This document shows, piece by piece, positions 50,849 through 60,953 of a stretch of 64,000 nt of DNA. The number at the start of each line of letters is the position of its first letter. Position 1 is the stretch's first letter. Source of the stretch: Corynebacterium pseudodiphtheriticum DSM 44287 (GTDB lineage Bacteria; Actinomycetota; Actinomycetes; Mycobacteriales; Mycobacteriaceae); NCBI RefSeq assembly GCF_000688415.1, contig NZ_JIAH01000007.1:186001-250000 (forward strand). The letters are read 5' to 3'. The notes below the pieces were generated by a model that had not been told where the DNA came from, ran no database searches, and saw nothing but the letters and a program-made list of their open reading frames with translations. The translations under genes and the position numbers were made by a program.

Positions 50849-52375
50849 TTATGGTCGGCGCCAAGCATGGCCACGGCGTGCCAGCATGGCATCACCGCTT
50901 GCCGGCCCCCAGCTGCCTGCCGGGTAGCTTTCTGGCTGTTCAGCGTGCTGCCAATATTCCAGCATCGGATCAAGGATCGACCAGCTCAACTCCACTTCCT
51001 TGTTGGTAGGGAACAAGCTGGATTCGTCCAAGAGCGCATCGAGGATAAGACGTTCGTAGGCAGCTGGAGATTCTTCGGTAAAAGCTTCAGCGTAAGAAAA
51101 GTCCATGTTGACGTCTCGAACTTCCATGCCCGAACCTGGGACTTTGGAGCCAAATCGCATCAACACACCCTCGTCAGGCTGGACGCGGATGACTACGGTG
51201 TTTTGTCCGTGCTGTGCACCATTTTTCGCAAACGGTTGATGTGGAGCGTGCTTAAATACTAAAGCAATTTCTGTGACGCGACGCCCTAAACGCTTGCCGG
51301 TGCGCAAATAAAACGGCACACCAGCCCAACGACGCGAGTTAATCTCCAAGGTGCAAGCTGCGTAGGTCTCAGTTGTTGACTCTGGGTCAAAACCGTCTTC
51401 TTCTCGCAAACCTTGTACCTTTTGCGAGCCCTGCCAACCTGCAGAATATTGTCCCCGGGCTGTGCTGTGCTCGAGTGGCGTAGCTAGCGAGGTAGCTTGC
51501 AAAATCTTGACCTTTTCCGCGCGCAGTGCATCCGGCGTAAATGAAATAGGTTCTTCCATCGCCACCAACGCCAACAATTGCAGTAAGTGGTTTTGCATTA
51601 CATCGCGTGCTGCTCCGATGCCGTCATAGTATCCGGCACGCCCACCGAGCCCAATGTCTTCAGCCATGGTTATCTGCACATGATCGATGTGTCGAGCATT
51701 CCAGATTGGCTCAAATATTGAGTTAGCAAAACGCAGGGCGAGGATGTTCTGTACTGTTTCTTTACCCAGATAATGGTCGATACGGTAGACCGATTCTTCC
51801 GGGAAAACCTGGTTGACGATTTCGTTGAGCTCGCGCGCGGATTGTTCGTTGTGCCCGAAAGGCTTTTCAATGATGACACGGCGCCATGCCCCTGGTTGCG
51901 CATTCACCATGTTTGTGCGCTCGAGCTGGTGACATACCTCGGAGAAAAAACTCGGTGGAATGGATAAATAATAAGCCCAGTTACCAGCAGTACCGCGCTG
52001 CTCGTCAACTTCGGAAATACGTTCAGCTAAGCAGTCAAAACCGTCATCATCGAAACCACCGATTACAAATTCCATTCCGGAAGCAAGCTGGCGCCACACA
52101 TTTTCACGGAATGGTGTGCGTGCGCCATCTTGGACTGCCTTCTTCACGTAGTCCACAAAATCTTGGTTAGACCAATCTCGGCGGCCGAAACCAACCAAGA
52201 TGAATGCCGACGACAATAACCCGCGGTTTGCTAGGTCGTAGATAGCAGGCAGAAGCTTTTTGTAGGCCAGATCGCCTGTGACTCCAAAAATCACCATGCC
52301 CGAAGGGCCGGCGATCCTCGGCAGTCGGGAATCGTGCGGGTTGCGCAGGGGGTTATGCCAAGGATTCGACGTCAC
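50849..52375 (-). CDS. zwf: Glucose-6-phosphate 1-dehydrogenase
   Basis: It oxidises glucose 6-phosphate with NADP, the entry to the oxidative pentose phosphate pathway. The nucleotide-binding segment FGVTGDLAYKKLLPAIYDL lies near residue 30 and the active-site RIDHYLGKETVQNI near 200. I take the GTG at 52375 (508 residues). AAAGGA lies 9 bases upstream, and the N-terminus then matches the corynebacterial pattern of NPLRxPxDxRLPRIAGPSG. The frame stays open to 52483, overlapping the previous gene, but that extension is unlikely to be translated. Confidence 0.95.
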   Translation of the reverse strand: MTSNPWHNPLRNPHDSRLPRIAGPSGMVIFGVTGDLAYKKLLPAIYDLANRGLLSSAFILVGFGRRDWSNQDFVDYVKKAVQDGARTPFRENVWRQLASGMEFVIGGFDDDGFDCLAERISEVDEQRGTAGNWAYYLSIPPSFFSEVCHQLERTNMVNAQPGAWRRVIIEKPFGHNEQSARELNEIVNQVFPEESVYRIDHYLGKETVQNILALRFANSIFEPIWNARHIDHVQITMAEDIGLGGRAGYYDGIGAARDVMQNHLLQLLALVAMEEPISFTPDALRAEKVKILQATSLATPLEHSTARGQYSAGWQGSQKVQGLREEDGFDPESTTETYAACTLEINSRRWAGVPFYLRTGKRLGRRVTEIALVFKHAPHQPFAKNGAQHGQNTVVIRVQPDEGVLMRFGSKVPGSGMEVRDVNMDFSYAEAFTEESPAAYERLILDALLDESSLFPTNKEVELSWSILDPMLEYWQHAEQPESYPAGSWGPASGDAMLARRGHAWRRP

Positions 52376-52440
52376 AGGCGAATGTCCTTTCTTAGCCCGG
52401 ATTTGGGCGGTTGTCGTGCTGTTTAACTGGCGTGGTTTGG

Positions 52441-55400
52441 TTAACGCAGCCGTTGAGACATGGATTCCAGCAGTTCTTCCCATGCGTTCACGAACTTATC
52501 GATGCCTTCGAGTTCGAGCTTCGCATAGACATCTGCGAAATCAATGCCTGCAGATTCTAATTTGCGGAAAATAGCTTCAGCCTTATCACCCGCGCCAGTC
52601 AAAGTATCGCCATTGATAGTACCGCCATTTAGAACCGCTTCGAGTGTTGCTTCCGGCATAGTGTTGACAGTGTCTGGGCCTGCCAGTTCCGTGACGTACA
52701 TGTCAGCAGGGTAGTCGGAATTTTTTACTCCGGTAGATGCCCATAATGGACGTTGCTTGTGCGCACCTGGAATATCGAAGTTTTGGAATTCCTCGATAAA
52801 TAGTGCGTACGCGCGCCGTGCATTGGCAATGCCTGCCTGCCCGCGCAAGTTGCGTGCTTCTTCCGTGCCAATCTGCTCGAGGCGCTTATCCACTTCGGTA
52901 TCGATACGGGAAACGAAGAAAGACGCAACCGAATGGATCTTGGAAAGATCAAGACCGTTTTCCCTGGCTTGCGCAATGCCTTCCTTGTACGCCTGGATAA
53001 CTTCTCGGTACCGTTCTACAGAGAAAATCAAGGTCACGTTGACCGAGATGCCTTCCGCGAGCGCAGCAGTGATGGCTGGCAGCCCTTCTGGTGTTGCTGG
53101 AATCTTGATCATCGCGTTGTTGCGGTCGACGCGCTTCCATAGGTCGCGTGCTTGCTGCAAAGTTTTGTCCGTGTCCGCAGAAATTCGCGGGTCCACCTCG
53201 ATCGATACGCGTCCATCGGCTCCGCCAGTACGCTGATAGACCGAAGACAAGATGTCGCAAGCATTTTGCACGTCGGAAATAGCAAGCTCATAGACAGCTT
53301 GGTCGGCAGAGATGTCACGTGTGGCCAGACGTGCAATATCCGCGTCATAGGAATCCCCCTTGCTCATTGCAGCAGAGAAAATCGAGGGATTAGTAGTTAC
53401 GCCCAATACCGACTTGGTTTCGATGAGCTCTTTTAAATTTCCGGACACTATGCGCTCACGAGAAAGATCATCCAACCAAGTTGCGGTACCAACAGCTGCC
53501 AGCTCTGCCAAGGCAGTGTCGGCGTCGGCAGAATCGATGGCCTGTGCCGGTGTTACCGAGCTAGCAGAAGCGGTAATAGAGGCTGCGTCTGCGCTCACCG
53601 AAGTGTCATCGTTATTGTCTGCAGTGTTGCCCCAACCAGGAACTTTGTTAGCTGCGGGGGCTTGTTCCAGTGCCTTCTTGGCTTCGGCCACTACATTGTC
53701 GACGGTAAAGCCAAACTTTGCAAAGAGTTCTTCTGCTGGGGCAGAGGCACCGTAATGTTCCAGAGAAATCTGCCGACCAAACGGTGCAGTGTATTTGTGC
53801 CATGGCATGGCGAGACCAGCTTCAATGGATACTCGCGCAGTAACTTCACGTGGGAGAACTGATTCCCGGTAGTTTTCGTCTTGCTGTTCGAACCATTCCA
53901 AACAAGGCGCAGAAACGACACGTGTTGGTGTGCCTTCAGCTTCTAAGCGTTCGGCAGCGGCCACAGCGAGGTGTACCTCGGAGCCCGTAGCAATCAGAAT
54001 GAGCTCTGGCGAAGCCGAAGCTTCCACCAAAACATAAGCACCCTTTGCGACGCCTACGGAGGCCTTTTCGGCGGTTCCCTCCAGCACTGGGACGTTTTGC
54101 CGGGTTAATGCTAGCCCCTTCGGGCCTTTCTCCTTGCGCATCGCGGATACCCATGCCTGTGTAGTTTCATTGGCGTCCGCCGGGCGGATGACCGCGAGAT
54201 TTGGAATAGCGCGTAGCGCGGCCAAGGTCTCAACCGGCTGGTGAGTTGGGCCATCTTCGCCCAAGCCGATGGAGTCGTGGGTCCATACGTAGTAGGTGTC
54301 GGTGCCCATCAGGGCTCCCAGGCGAACCGCCGGGTACATGTATTCCGAGAAAATCAAGAATGTTCCCCCGTAAACACGGGTGTGGCCGTGTAAGGCAATA
54401 CCATTCATGATCGCTGCCATGCCATGCTCACGGATGCCGAAGTGTAGATTGCGACCGTGTAACGGGTCAGCTTGCCACATATCCGTAGAGATTGATTGCG
54501 GGCCGAACGAAGGTGCCCCCTTGATGACAGTGTTGTTGGAACCAGCCAAGTCCGCCGAGCCGCCCCAAAGCTCTGGCAACTGTGCTGCGAGGACTTGAAT
54601 TACCTCTGCGGAGGCCTTACGCGTAGCAATGCCTTTAGAATCGGCTTCCCAAACGGGCATATCTTCGCCGAAGTTTTCTGGTAACTCGTATGCCGCCATG
54701 CGGTCGAAAAGTTCTTTGCGTTCTGGGTTTTTCTTGGCCCAGGCGTCGAAACGCTGCTGCCATTCTTGTTGCGCTTTGGTGCCGCGGCTAACTAGCTCGC
54801 GGGTGTGTGCAAGCACTTTTTCGTCGACGTGAAAGTGCTCATCAGGGTCAAAGCCAAGGAATTTTTTGGTCGCCTGGATTTCTTCTTCACCAAGTGCTGC
54901 ACCATGTGAGGCACCGGTATTCATAGCATTTGGCGCAGGGTAGGCGATAACCGTTTGCACCCGGATAAAAGTCGGGCGCAAAGTATCTTGCTTCGCGAGC
55001 TTGACCGCCTGTTCTAGTGCAGCAACGTCTTCTCCAGAACCCACCTCAAGCACCTGCCAACCGTAGGCTTCGTAGCGTTTGGCCACAGACTCAGAGAAAG
55101 CGATGTCGGTGTCATCCTCGATGGAGATGTTGTTGTCATCCCAAAAGACGATCAAGTTACCCAGCTGTTGCGTACCCGCCAGGGAACATGCTTCGGCCGT
55201 GACGCCTTCTTGCACATCACCGTCGGAACAAATGGTGTAAACATAATGGTCGAATGGAGATTGTCCGGCAGGTGCATCAGGGTCGAATAGGCCGCGCTCT
55301 TTGCGAGCGGCCATCGCCATACCGACGGACGAAGCTAGGCCTTGTCCGAGAGGTCCAGTCGTGATCTCTACACCGTTGGTGTGTCCGTATTCGGGGTGCC

Positions 55401-55752
55401 CTGGTGTCAACGAGCCCCAGGTACGCAGTTGCTTCAGATCATCCAGCTCTAAGCCAAAGCCACCCAGGAAAAGCTGAATGTATTGTGTCAGAGATGAATG
55501 GCCGACAGACAGCACGAAACGGTCACGCCCGGCCCACTGCGGGTCGGCCGGGTTGTGTTTCAGCACACGCTGATAAAGCGTGTAAGCCAACGGGGCGAGT
55601 GACATTGCGGTGCCCGGGTGTCCAGAACCGCAATTTTGCACCGCGTCGGCGGCTAATAACCGCACCGTATCTACAGCGCGGGTATCCGTCTCGCTCCAGT
55701 CACTCGGGTAGCGACGAATGGTTTTAGCTTTAAGCTTGGGGGACAGTGACAC
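52441..55752 (-). CDS. Transketolase-transaldolase fusion protein
   Basis: One 1103-residue reading frame joins two enzymes of the non-oxidative pentose phosphate pathway. Residues 1 to about 708 are a full transketolase (tkt): [19 protein letters not shown], the thiamine diphosphate motif [18 protein letters not shown] with NNISI, and [15 protein letters not shown]. Residues about 749-1103 are a full transaldolase (tal) with [13 protein letters not shown], the Schiff-base Lys883 in [10 protein letters not shown], and [11 protein letters not shown]. Between them is a linker of about 40 residues (53509-53628), rich in Ser, Ala, Asp and Thr. No stop or ribosome site separates the halves. The GTG start at 55752 has GAGGAA 9 bases upstream. 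In other corynebacteria tkt and tal are separate neighbours, so an in-frame fusion of adjacent genes is inferred. Confidence 0.95.
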   Translation of the reverse strand: MSLSPKLKAKTIRRYPSDWSETDTRAVDTVRLLAADAVQNCGSGHPGTAMSLAPLAYTLYQRVLKHNPADPQWAGRDRFVLSVGHSSLTQYIQLFLGGFGLELDDLKQLRTWGSLTPGHPEYGHTNGVEITTGPLGQGLASSVGMAMAARKERGLFDPDAPAGQSPFDHYVYTICSDGDVQEGVTAEACSLAGTQQLGNLIVFWDDNNISIEDDTDIAFSESVAKRYEAYGWQVLEVGSGEDVAALEQAVKLAKQDTLRPTFIRVQTVIAYPAPNAMNTGASHGAALGEEEIQATKKFLGFDPDEHFHVDEKVLAHTRELVSRGTKAQQEWQQRFDAWAKKNPERKELFDRMAAYELPENFGEDMPVWEADSKGIATRKASAEVIQVLAAQLPELWGGSADLAGSNNTVIKGAPSFGPQSISTDMWQADPLHGRNLHFGIREHGMAAIMNGIALHGHTRVYGGTFLIFSEYMYPAVRLGALMGTDTYYVWTHDSIGLGEDGPTHQPVETLAALRAIPNLAVIRPADANETTQAWVSAMRKEKGPKGLALTRQNVPVLEGTAEKASVGVAKGAYVLVEASASPELILIATGSEVHLAVAAAERLEAEGTPTRVVSAPCLEWFEQQDENYRESVLPREVTARVSIEAGLAMPWHKYTAPFGRQISLEHYGASAPAEELFAKFGFTVDNVVAEAKKALEQAPAANKVPGWGNTADNNDDTSVSADAASITASASSVTPAQAIDSADADTALAELAAVGTATWLDDLSRERIVSGNLKELIETKSVLGVTTNPSIFSAAMSKGDSYDADIARLATRDISADQAVYELAISDVQNACDILSSVYQRTGGADGRVSIEVDPRISADTDKTLQQARDLWKRVDRNNAMIKIPATPEGLPAITAALAEGISVNVTLIFSVERYREVIQAYKEGIAQARENGLDLSKIHSVASFFVSRIDTEVDKRLEQIGTEEARNLRGQAGIANARRAYALFIEEFQNFDIPGAHKQRPLWASTGVKNSDYPADMYVTELAGPDTVNTMPEATLEAVLNGGTINGDTLTGAGDKAEAIFRKLESAGIDFADVYAKLELEGIDKFVNAWEELLESMSQRLR

Positions 55753-56027
55753 AGCTGGTTCCTCGCATCAATCTGTTTGCAACGGTGAAAACAATGGTGT
55801 GCCCCTTAGTCTAAAGGTAGATTCAGAGTTTTGTGTACTTGCACGCGATTATGAGCCGCACGGTGGGTGGCATGTAGGCTATGGTGGTTCGGGACAGTCA
55901 GTTTCTATCCGCCTAAAGTTGGTGGGAACTTTCCGCCCTTTGTAAACGACTCTCTCTAGTGCCACTGGAGTCCGACTGGTGGCAAACATAGAGGGACTTA
56001 TTTGGCACGTTGTTGGAGGATTTTTCC
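55753..56027. promoter_or_regulatory. Divergent intergenic region between tkt-tal and ctaB
   Basis: This region of 275 bases must hold the promoters of both units. On the minus strand TAGACT (reverse of 55808-55813) is a possible -10 for tkt-tal, without a good -35. An inverted repeat TGCCAC/GTGGCA (55960-55965 and 55979-55984) lies about 45 bases before ctaB and could be a regulator site. No open reading frame with a ribosome site was seen. Confidence 0.35.
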
Positions 56028-56945
56028 TTGGGAAAGATCAAGGCATATTTCGCGTTAACCAAGCCGCGGATTATTGAACTGCTCTTGGTGGCTGCGCTTC
56101 CTGCCATGCTGCAAGCGGAGCGCGGTACAGAAGCGATATCCAATAACTTTGGCCTGATCATACTTACTTTGTTGGGCGGCTGGATGGGGGCCTCAGCGGC
56201 ACATACCTTCAACATGGTTGCCGACTATGAGCTAGACCAGCAGATGAAACGCACTCGCGGACGACCGTTAGTTAATGATGTCGTTTCTAAACGGGAAGCT
56301 GCTGTTTTCGGTTCCCTGCTACTAGTCATTTCTGTGCTGTGGCTGGGGATATTAGCGAATTCTTGGTTGGCGGCCTTATTCGTTATTTTGACGAATGTGC
56401 ACTACATCGTGGTGTATACCAAGTTCCTGAAACGGCGAACCTCGCAAAATATTGTGTGGGGCGGGCTTGCGGGGTGCATGCCTGTCATGGTCGGTTGGGC
56501 AGTCATTACCGATAACGCTCCGGCAGGAGAACCAGCGCGATGGTGGCAAGCGATCGCGCTTTTCTTGATCATCTTCTTCTGGACCCCACCGCACACCTGG
56601 GCCTTGGCCATGAAATACAAAGAGGATTACAAGCGTGCTGGCATTCCAATGCTGCCGGTCGTTGCCAAGGAATCTGAAGTTACCCGTCAAATTCTGCTTT
56701 ATTCAGTGGCAATGGTGATTACTTCTTTCGCGCTGATCCCAGCCGCATCCTGGATCTATCTCGTTGGCTCGGTCAGTACGGCAGCCGTGTTTCTCTACAT
56801 GGCCAGTCGTCTACACCAAGGGGTGAAAAAAGGCGCCAAGGTACAACCCATGGCGCTGTTCATCTGGTCGAATAATTATCTAGCGATTTTGTTCTTGAGC
56901 TTGTCCGTTGACGCCATTATTGGGTGGACACCGTTTCTAGCTTAG
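56028..56945 (+). CDS. ctaB: Protoheme IX farnesyltransferase (heme O synthase)
   Basis: It adds a farnesyl group to heme B to make heme O for the aa3 oxidase. The 305-residue membrane protein has about nine helices, [18 protein letters not shown] at the start, and the prenyl diphosphate site [20 protein letters not shown]. The second site is [21 protein letters not shown] at 56028 lies 7 bases after GGAGG and is preferred; the TTG at 56010 overlaps that site. It is divergent from tkt-tal, the known corynebacterial order. Confidence 0.93.
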   Translation: MGKIKAYFALTKPRIIELLLVAALPAMLQAERGTEAISNNFGLIILTLLGGWMGASAAHTFNMVADYELDQQMKRTRGRPLVNDVVSKREAAVFGSLLLVISVLWLGILANSWLAALFVILTNVHYIVVYTKFLKRRTSQNIVWGGLAGCMPVMVGWAVITDNAPAGEPARWWQAIALFLIIFFWTPPHTWALAMKYKEDYKRAGIPMLPVVAKESEVTRQILLYSVAMVITSFALIPAASWIYLVGSVSTAAVFLYMASRLHQGVKKGAKVQPMALFIWSNNYLAILFLSLSVDAIIGWTPFLA

Positions 56946-57006
56946 TTGCCTGTAGGCTTGCATTTGAGCGGTGTCTCACCGAATTTGGGCGATTCAATTC
57001 TCTTTT

Positions 57007-57978
57007 TTAGATCACTTCTTGGACCCGCAGAACAATAGAACCAGTGGTCTTCCGGTCTTGTAAATCACGGTGCGCTTGTGCAGCTTCTTCCAATGGATAA
57101 GAATCGCTCACCCGGAACTTTAGATCCCCATCGACGACGGCTTGTACGACTGCTTGTGCCCGCATCTGGAATTCGCCCTCTCGACTAGTCCACCCGGCCA
57201 CAGATGGTCGTGTGAGAAATATAGAGCCTTTCTCATTTAAAATCTGTGGATCAATAGGGGCAACCGGGCCGGAAGCTGCACCAAACAAGCAGACAGTCCC
57301 GCGATTACGAACCATATTTAATGATTGTTCAAAGGTGTCCTTGCCTACGCCGTCGTAGACTACGTCGACGCCCTTTCCCGCAGTTAATTCTCGTACCTGG
57401 TTGGCTAACTCCGGGCCATAACGTAATACATGAGTAGCTCCTGCTTGGTAGGACAATTCTTCTTTTTCATCGGAAGAGACTACGGTGTAAACATTTGCGC
57501 CGGCTGCTGCAGCAAATTGCGTAGCCAACAGGCCGACACCACCGGCACCGGCGGTGATCACGCAGTTGTCGCCGTAGGCAAGCTCATAGACACCGTGTGT
57601 GAGATAATGCGCGGTAATGCCTTGTAGCAGCATGGAAGCGGCGGTGGATAAATCGAAATCGTTTGGTACCGCAACCAGCTTGTCTCTGGCGACACATACC
57701 TGTTCGGCATAGGAGCCGAACGCGGTATTCCACGCGACCATAGTGCCGCTAGCGATCTTCCCAATAGGGTCGTGGAGAACACGGCCAACGCCTTCGAATC
57801 CAGGAATAAACGGCGTCGTGGCTGAGTAAATGCCTTCACGGTAGTAGGTGTCGATGTAGTTAACTCCGGCAACGAGCACGTCTACGAGGACTTGATCGTC
57901 GGACGGTGTTGGGCTTTCGACCTCAGCGATCTGGAGCACTTCCGGACCGCCGGTGTGAGTAATCTGTATTGCCTTCAT
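57007..57978 (-). CDS. qor: NADPH:quinone reductase (MDR/zeta-crystallin family)
   Basis: It is a cytoplasmic zinc-free medium-chain dehydrogenase that reduces quinones or similar compounds. The 323 residues have VDVLVAGVNYIDTYYREG near 48, FIPGFEGVG, the nucleotide-binding AGAGGVGLLATQFAAAAGA near 143 and DVVYDGVGKDTFEQSL. The zinc ligands of true alcohol dehydrogenases are missing. It is convergent with ctaB over about 60 bases. A gene of this type lies between ctaB and ctaA in related genomes. The physiological substrate is not known. Confidence 0.9.
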   Translation of the reverse strand: MKAIQITHTGGPEVLQIAEVESPTPSDDQVLVDVLVAGVNYIDTYYREGIYSATTPFIPGFEGVGRVLHDPIGKIASGTMVAWNTAFGSYAEQVCVARDKLVAVPNDFDLSTAASMLLQGITAHYLTHGVYELAYGDNCVITAGAGGVGLLATQFAAAAGANVYTVVSSDEKEELSYQAGATHVLRYGPELANQVRELTAGKGVDVVYDGVGKDTFEQSLNMVRNRGTVCLFGAASGPVAPIDPQILNEKGSIFLTRPSVAGWTSREGEFQMRAQAVVQAVVDGDLKFRVSDSYPLEEAAQAHRDLQDRKTTGSIVLRVQEVI

Positions 57979-58046
57979 AGTTATCGAGGTTACAGTCTGT
58001 GGGCGTTGCGTGGGTTAGTTAGTCCGGTGGTTGGTGCGTGCCCGGG

Positions 58047-59054
58047 TTAATTGGAGCCTTTTCTCTGTGAGACTAAGCCAGACGAGCTGCATGTTTCACG
58101 GGCGGAATAGTCCAACTGGAACCGTGGACGTGTGTAACCCCGAGCCCACAAAGCAGCGGTAAAGGCTACGACCACCGAACTCATCGCGATATGAAAAGGT
58201 ACGGTCCAACGTGGGACTCCAAGATAGAACTGTGCTACACCGATGCCCCATTGAATAATAATTACCGTGACTAGGACCCACGCAGTATATTTCGCACGCT
58301 GCGGCGCTTTTTGCTTATACAGCTGCCACACGACGAGTAGTGTCAACAAAAGATAGGCATACATGCACACGGCATGGACTACCGCTAATACTTCAGTATC
58401 TAGTTCTAGGCGACCTTTCATACCGGCATCCGCATCACCGGAATGCGGTCCGGAACCGGTCACCATTGTGCCCGTGATCAGCACAATTGATAGTGCGCCG
58501 GCGGCAAGAGCTGCAAATTGCCGGGTGTGCGCCGCGAAAATTCGTTGTGGGGATTGTGAATCATCTTCCGCGATCCGGGAGTAGAGTAGCGCAGCTATCC
58601 AGACCAAGACCATAGAGGGCAGAAAGTGCAATGCAACAGTCCACCAATGCAACTCCATATGCACGGAGATTCCGCCGATTACCGCTTGCAGGACGATACC
58701 TAGAATTGATGCAGCACCATAGGCTTTAAGCTCACGGCGCCTGCCAGCTGTCTTTAGCGCAACCAACACCGCGATTGCTGCAGCTACGACCACGAAAGTC
58801 AGCAGACGGTTACCAAATTCGATAATTTGATGGACCCAAGGCTGTGCGCCAGCGACCGGGACCAAAGAACCTTCCTGACAATTCGGCCAAGTATCGCAGC
58901 CTAATCCTGATCCAGTCACACGTACGATAGATCCAGAAACCGTAATTCCCGCCTGGGAGAGCAACAGTATTAGCGCAAGACGCCTCTGCCATTTCAGGCT
59001 GGGGCTGAAATGCGGACTGTTAGCTGTCTGGCTCGTTTCTGGGCTCGTTGACAT
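58047..59054 (-). CDS. ctaA: Heme A synthase
   Basis: It oxidises heme O to heme A for cytochrome aa3. The 335-residue membrane protein has about eight helices and the family motif GSGLGCDTWPNCQEGSLVPV near residue 50, with cysteine pair. Conserved histidines lie in WVHQIIEFGNR, SVHMELHWWTVALHF, and later AVVHAVCMYAY and VPFHIAMS. The ATG at 59054 has GGAG 6 bases upstream; the frame extends to 59168 without family likeness. It pairs functionally with ctaB on the other side of qor. Confidence 0.92.
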   Translation of the reverse strand: MSTSPETSQTANSPHFSPSLKWQRRLALILLLSQAGITVSGSIVRVTGSGLGCDTWPNCQEGSLVPVAGAQPWVHQIIEFGNRLLTFVVVAAAIAVLVALKTAGRRRELKAYGAASILGIVLQAVIGGISVHMELHWWTVALHFLPSMVLVWIAALLYSRIAEDDSQSPQRIFAAHTRQFAALAAGALSIVLITGTMVTGSGPHSGDADAGMKGRLELDTEVLAVVHAVCMYAYLLLTLLVVWQLYKQKAPQRAKYTAWVLVTVIIIQWGIGVAQFYLGVPRWTVPFHIAMSSVVVAFTAALWARGYTRPRFQLDYSARETCSSSGLVSQRKGSN

Positions 59055-59236
59055 AGCTACTCCGGTACTATCTGCCTGCTGATTTACGGTGTTCACAACG
59101 ATTATCCTACTCGGTGAATACACAGGTTCCGAACGTGCGGACGGTGGATATGTTGAGTCGTTGCCCACATTTCACACGATGCTGGCAGTCCTTTGTTGCC
59201 ACAGAACAATGTTTCGGAAGTTAAGTCAATTCTGGG

Positions 59237-60004
59237 TTAGGAGAATCGAAATTTCTTGATCGCCAATCCCGCAGCTGCTAACCCCCAGGCGATGATGATC
59301 AGCAGCTCGGTGATAGGGATGATTCCGCGTAAGCCTTCAGCGAGCCCGGAAGCTACTGCAACAGAGGGAACCAATGTCCATAACCCGTTGCTGCCCAAAC
59401 CTTGTGCGTACAGAACCCAGCCAACGACTCCTAGTAAAACCAGCCACAAAAAGTTGCCCAAGCCAAGGACTTTTTCAGCTGCCAATGTCCCGCCGAGCAA
59501 TAGCCCGAAAGCAGTAAAGCTGGCAGTAGAGAGTAGCAATACGACGAGCGTCAAAAGGATCTCTGCGAAGCTAGCGCGAAACCCGAGAATTCCAGCTGTA
59601 ATTGCAAGCACAATTGCTTGTATCAGCGTCACGATAACAATCGCGGTGATTTTGCCGACAATGATCGCGGTGCGCGGCACCCCGGAAGCTCCTGCTCTTT
59701 TCAAAGCACCGTAGCGTCTGTCGAAGGCCACGGCAATGGCTTGCCCAGTAAAACCGGATCCCATAGCAGCAACCGCTAAAACCATAGGAAAGATTTCGTC
59801 GAGGCCGCGTTCTTCCCCCAAAAACGGGACAAACGCTGCTCCAACCAAAATTGCTAAAGGAACAACGATATTTAGTAGCAATTGTTCGCCGTGACGCAGA
59901 ATCAGCGAGGTTTCCATTCGGGTCTGTGCACCGACGATACGGAGGAACGAAGCCGGGAGCGGTGCAGGGCTAAAAGTTCCAGCAGGAAAACTATGTGCGG
60001 TCAT
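59237..60004 (-). CDS. ABC-2 type transporter permease
   Basis: This 255-residue membrane protein has about six hydrophobic helices and the look of an ABC-2 exporter permease, with ILRHGEQLLLNIVVPLAILVG near the N-terminus and GFTGQAIAVAFDRRYGALKR, the loop where such permeases contact the ATPase. The start at 60004 overlaps the ATPase gene by 14 bases, so the two are translated together. Substrate unknown; transporters of this family export drugs, lipids or glycans. It lies between ctaA and the ATPase, as in other corynebacteria. Confidence 0.85.
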   Translation of the reverse strand: MTAHSFPAGTFSPAPLPASFLRIVGAQTRMETSLILRHGEQLLLNIVVPLAILVGAAFVPFLGEERGLDEIFPMVLAVAAMGSGFTGQAIAVAFDRRYGALKRAGASGVPRTAIIVGKITAIVIVTLIQAIVLAITAGILGFRASFAEILLTLVVLLLSTASFTAFGLLLGGTLAAEKVLGLGNFLWLVLLGVVGWVLYAQGLGSNGLWTLVPSVAVASGLAEGLRGIIPITELLIIIAWGLAAAGLAIKKFRFS

Positions 60005-60953
60005 CAACGTCCTCAGTAACGGCTAGAAAGACATCTTCCAGGCTGCGGGCAGTGACATTTAATTCGCGCAGCAAGATCTTGTGCGCGGCCATGGTTGTAC
60101 CAAGTTGTTCGATTAACTCCGGGGTAGGTGTTGAATGTAAGAGGTAACGGTTGTGACCAATGGAGCTGAGTGACCAGTCGGAAGGCAACATGTCGTCGGC
60201 AAGCGCAGTGTCCGTGGTAAACGTTAGACTTTCTCCCGTCGATTGGGCGAGCAGCTCTTGAGGTGTGCCTGAAATTTGCAATTGGCCGTGGTCCATAATG
60301 TAGATGTAATCAGAGAGCCGTTCAGCTTCGTCAAGCAAATGGGTGGTTAAAACGACCGTGACGCCATCTCTACGAAGGGCTTCGATGAGTTCCCAGGTTA
60401 AGCGTCGTGCTTGGGCATCCATGCCAGCGGTTGGTTCATCGAGAAAAATGAGTTCTGGCCTGGGCAGAAGAGCCAAAGCTAGAGAAAGACGTTGCTGTTG
60501 ACCACCGGAAAGTCTGCGGTAAGTGGTTGTACTGTGCGGGCGTAAACCAACCAGGTCGATCAGCCATTCGGGGTCATGGGGGTTGGCGTAATACTTCGCA
60601 GCCAAATTGAGTTGTTCAGAAACGGTAGCGCCGGAATAACCACCTCCGCCTTGCAGCATCATGCCGATGCGCTGACGGACTTTATCTGGTTCCGTAGCTG
60701 GGTTCATGCCAAGGACTTCAATGCGTCCAGAAGATGGTTGCGTGAAGCCCTCGCACATTTCGATGGTGGTAGTTTTACCTGCACCGTTTGGGCCAAGCAG
60801 GGAAACGATGCGCCCGCGCGGAACCGTGAGGTGGAGTGCATCGACTGCAGAGGTATCAGCAAAACGTTTGCTGACGTTGTCGAGCACCACGGCGGGCGAG
60901 CTGTTGACCGTGGAGTCCTCGAAGCCATCGAAAGTTTTATGCACGTCACTCAT
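59991..60953 (-). CDS. ABC transporter ATP-binding protein
   Basis: It is the ATPase of an ABC-2 exporter. The 320-residue protein has Walker A GPNGAGKTTTIE near residue 55, the Q-loop MMLQGGG, the signature LSGGQQQRLSLALAL, Walker B LIFLDEPTAGMD and the switch His in LTTHLLDEAERL. The C-terminal part (about residues 235-320) is the extra domain of DrrA/CcmA-like exporters. The ATG at 60953 overlaps the mptB stop (ATGA). The frame stays open to 61688 inside mptB, an artefact of antisense-free overlap. Confidence 0.9.
   Translation of the reverse strand: MSDVHKTFDGFEDSTVNSSPAVVLDNVSKRFADTSAVDALHLTVPRGRIVSLLGPNGAGKTTTIEMCEGFTQPSSGRIEVLGMNPATEPDKVRQRIGMMLQGGGGYSGATVSEQLNLAAKYYANPHDPEWLIDLVGLRPHSTTTYRRLSGGQQQRLSLALALLPRPELIFLDEPTAGMDAQARRLTWELIEALRRDGVTVVLTTHLLDEAERLSDYIYIMDHGQLQISGTPQELLAQSTGESLTFTTDTALADDMLPSDWSLSSIGHNRYLLHSTPTPELIEQLGTTMAAHKILLRELNVTARSLEDVFLAVTEDVDDRT

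Noticed and set aside
52376..52483. N-terminal extension of zwf overlapping the transaldolase end
   Set aside because: The conserved N-terminus begins at the GTG at 52375, which has its own ribosome site.
56969..56981. Short CGGTG-tct-CACCG hairpin between ctaB and qor
   Set aside because: A five-base stem with a three-base loop is expected by chance; the T-run is distant.
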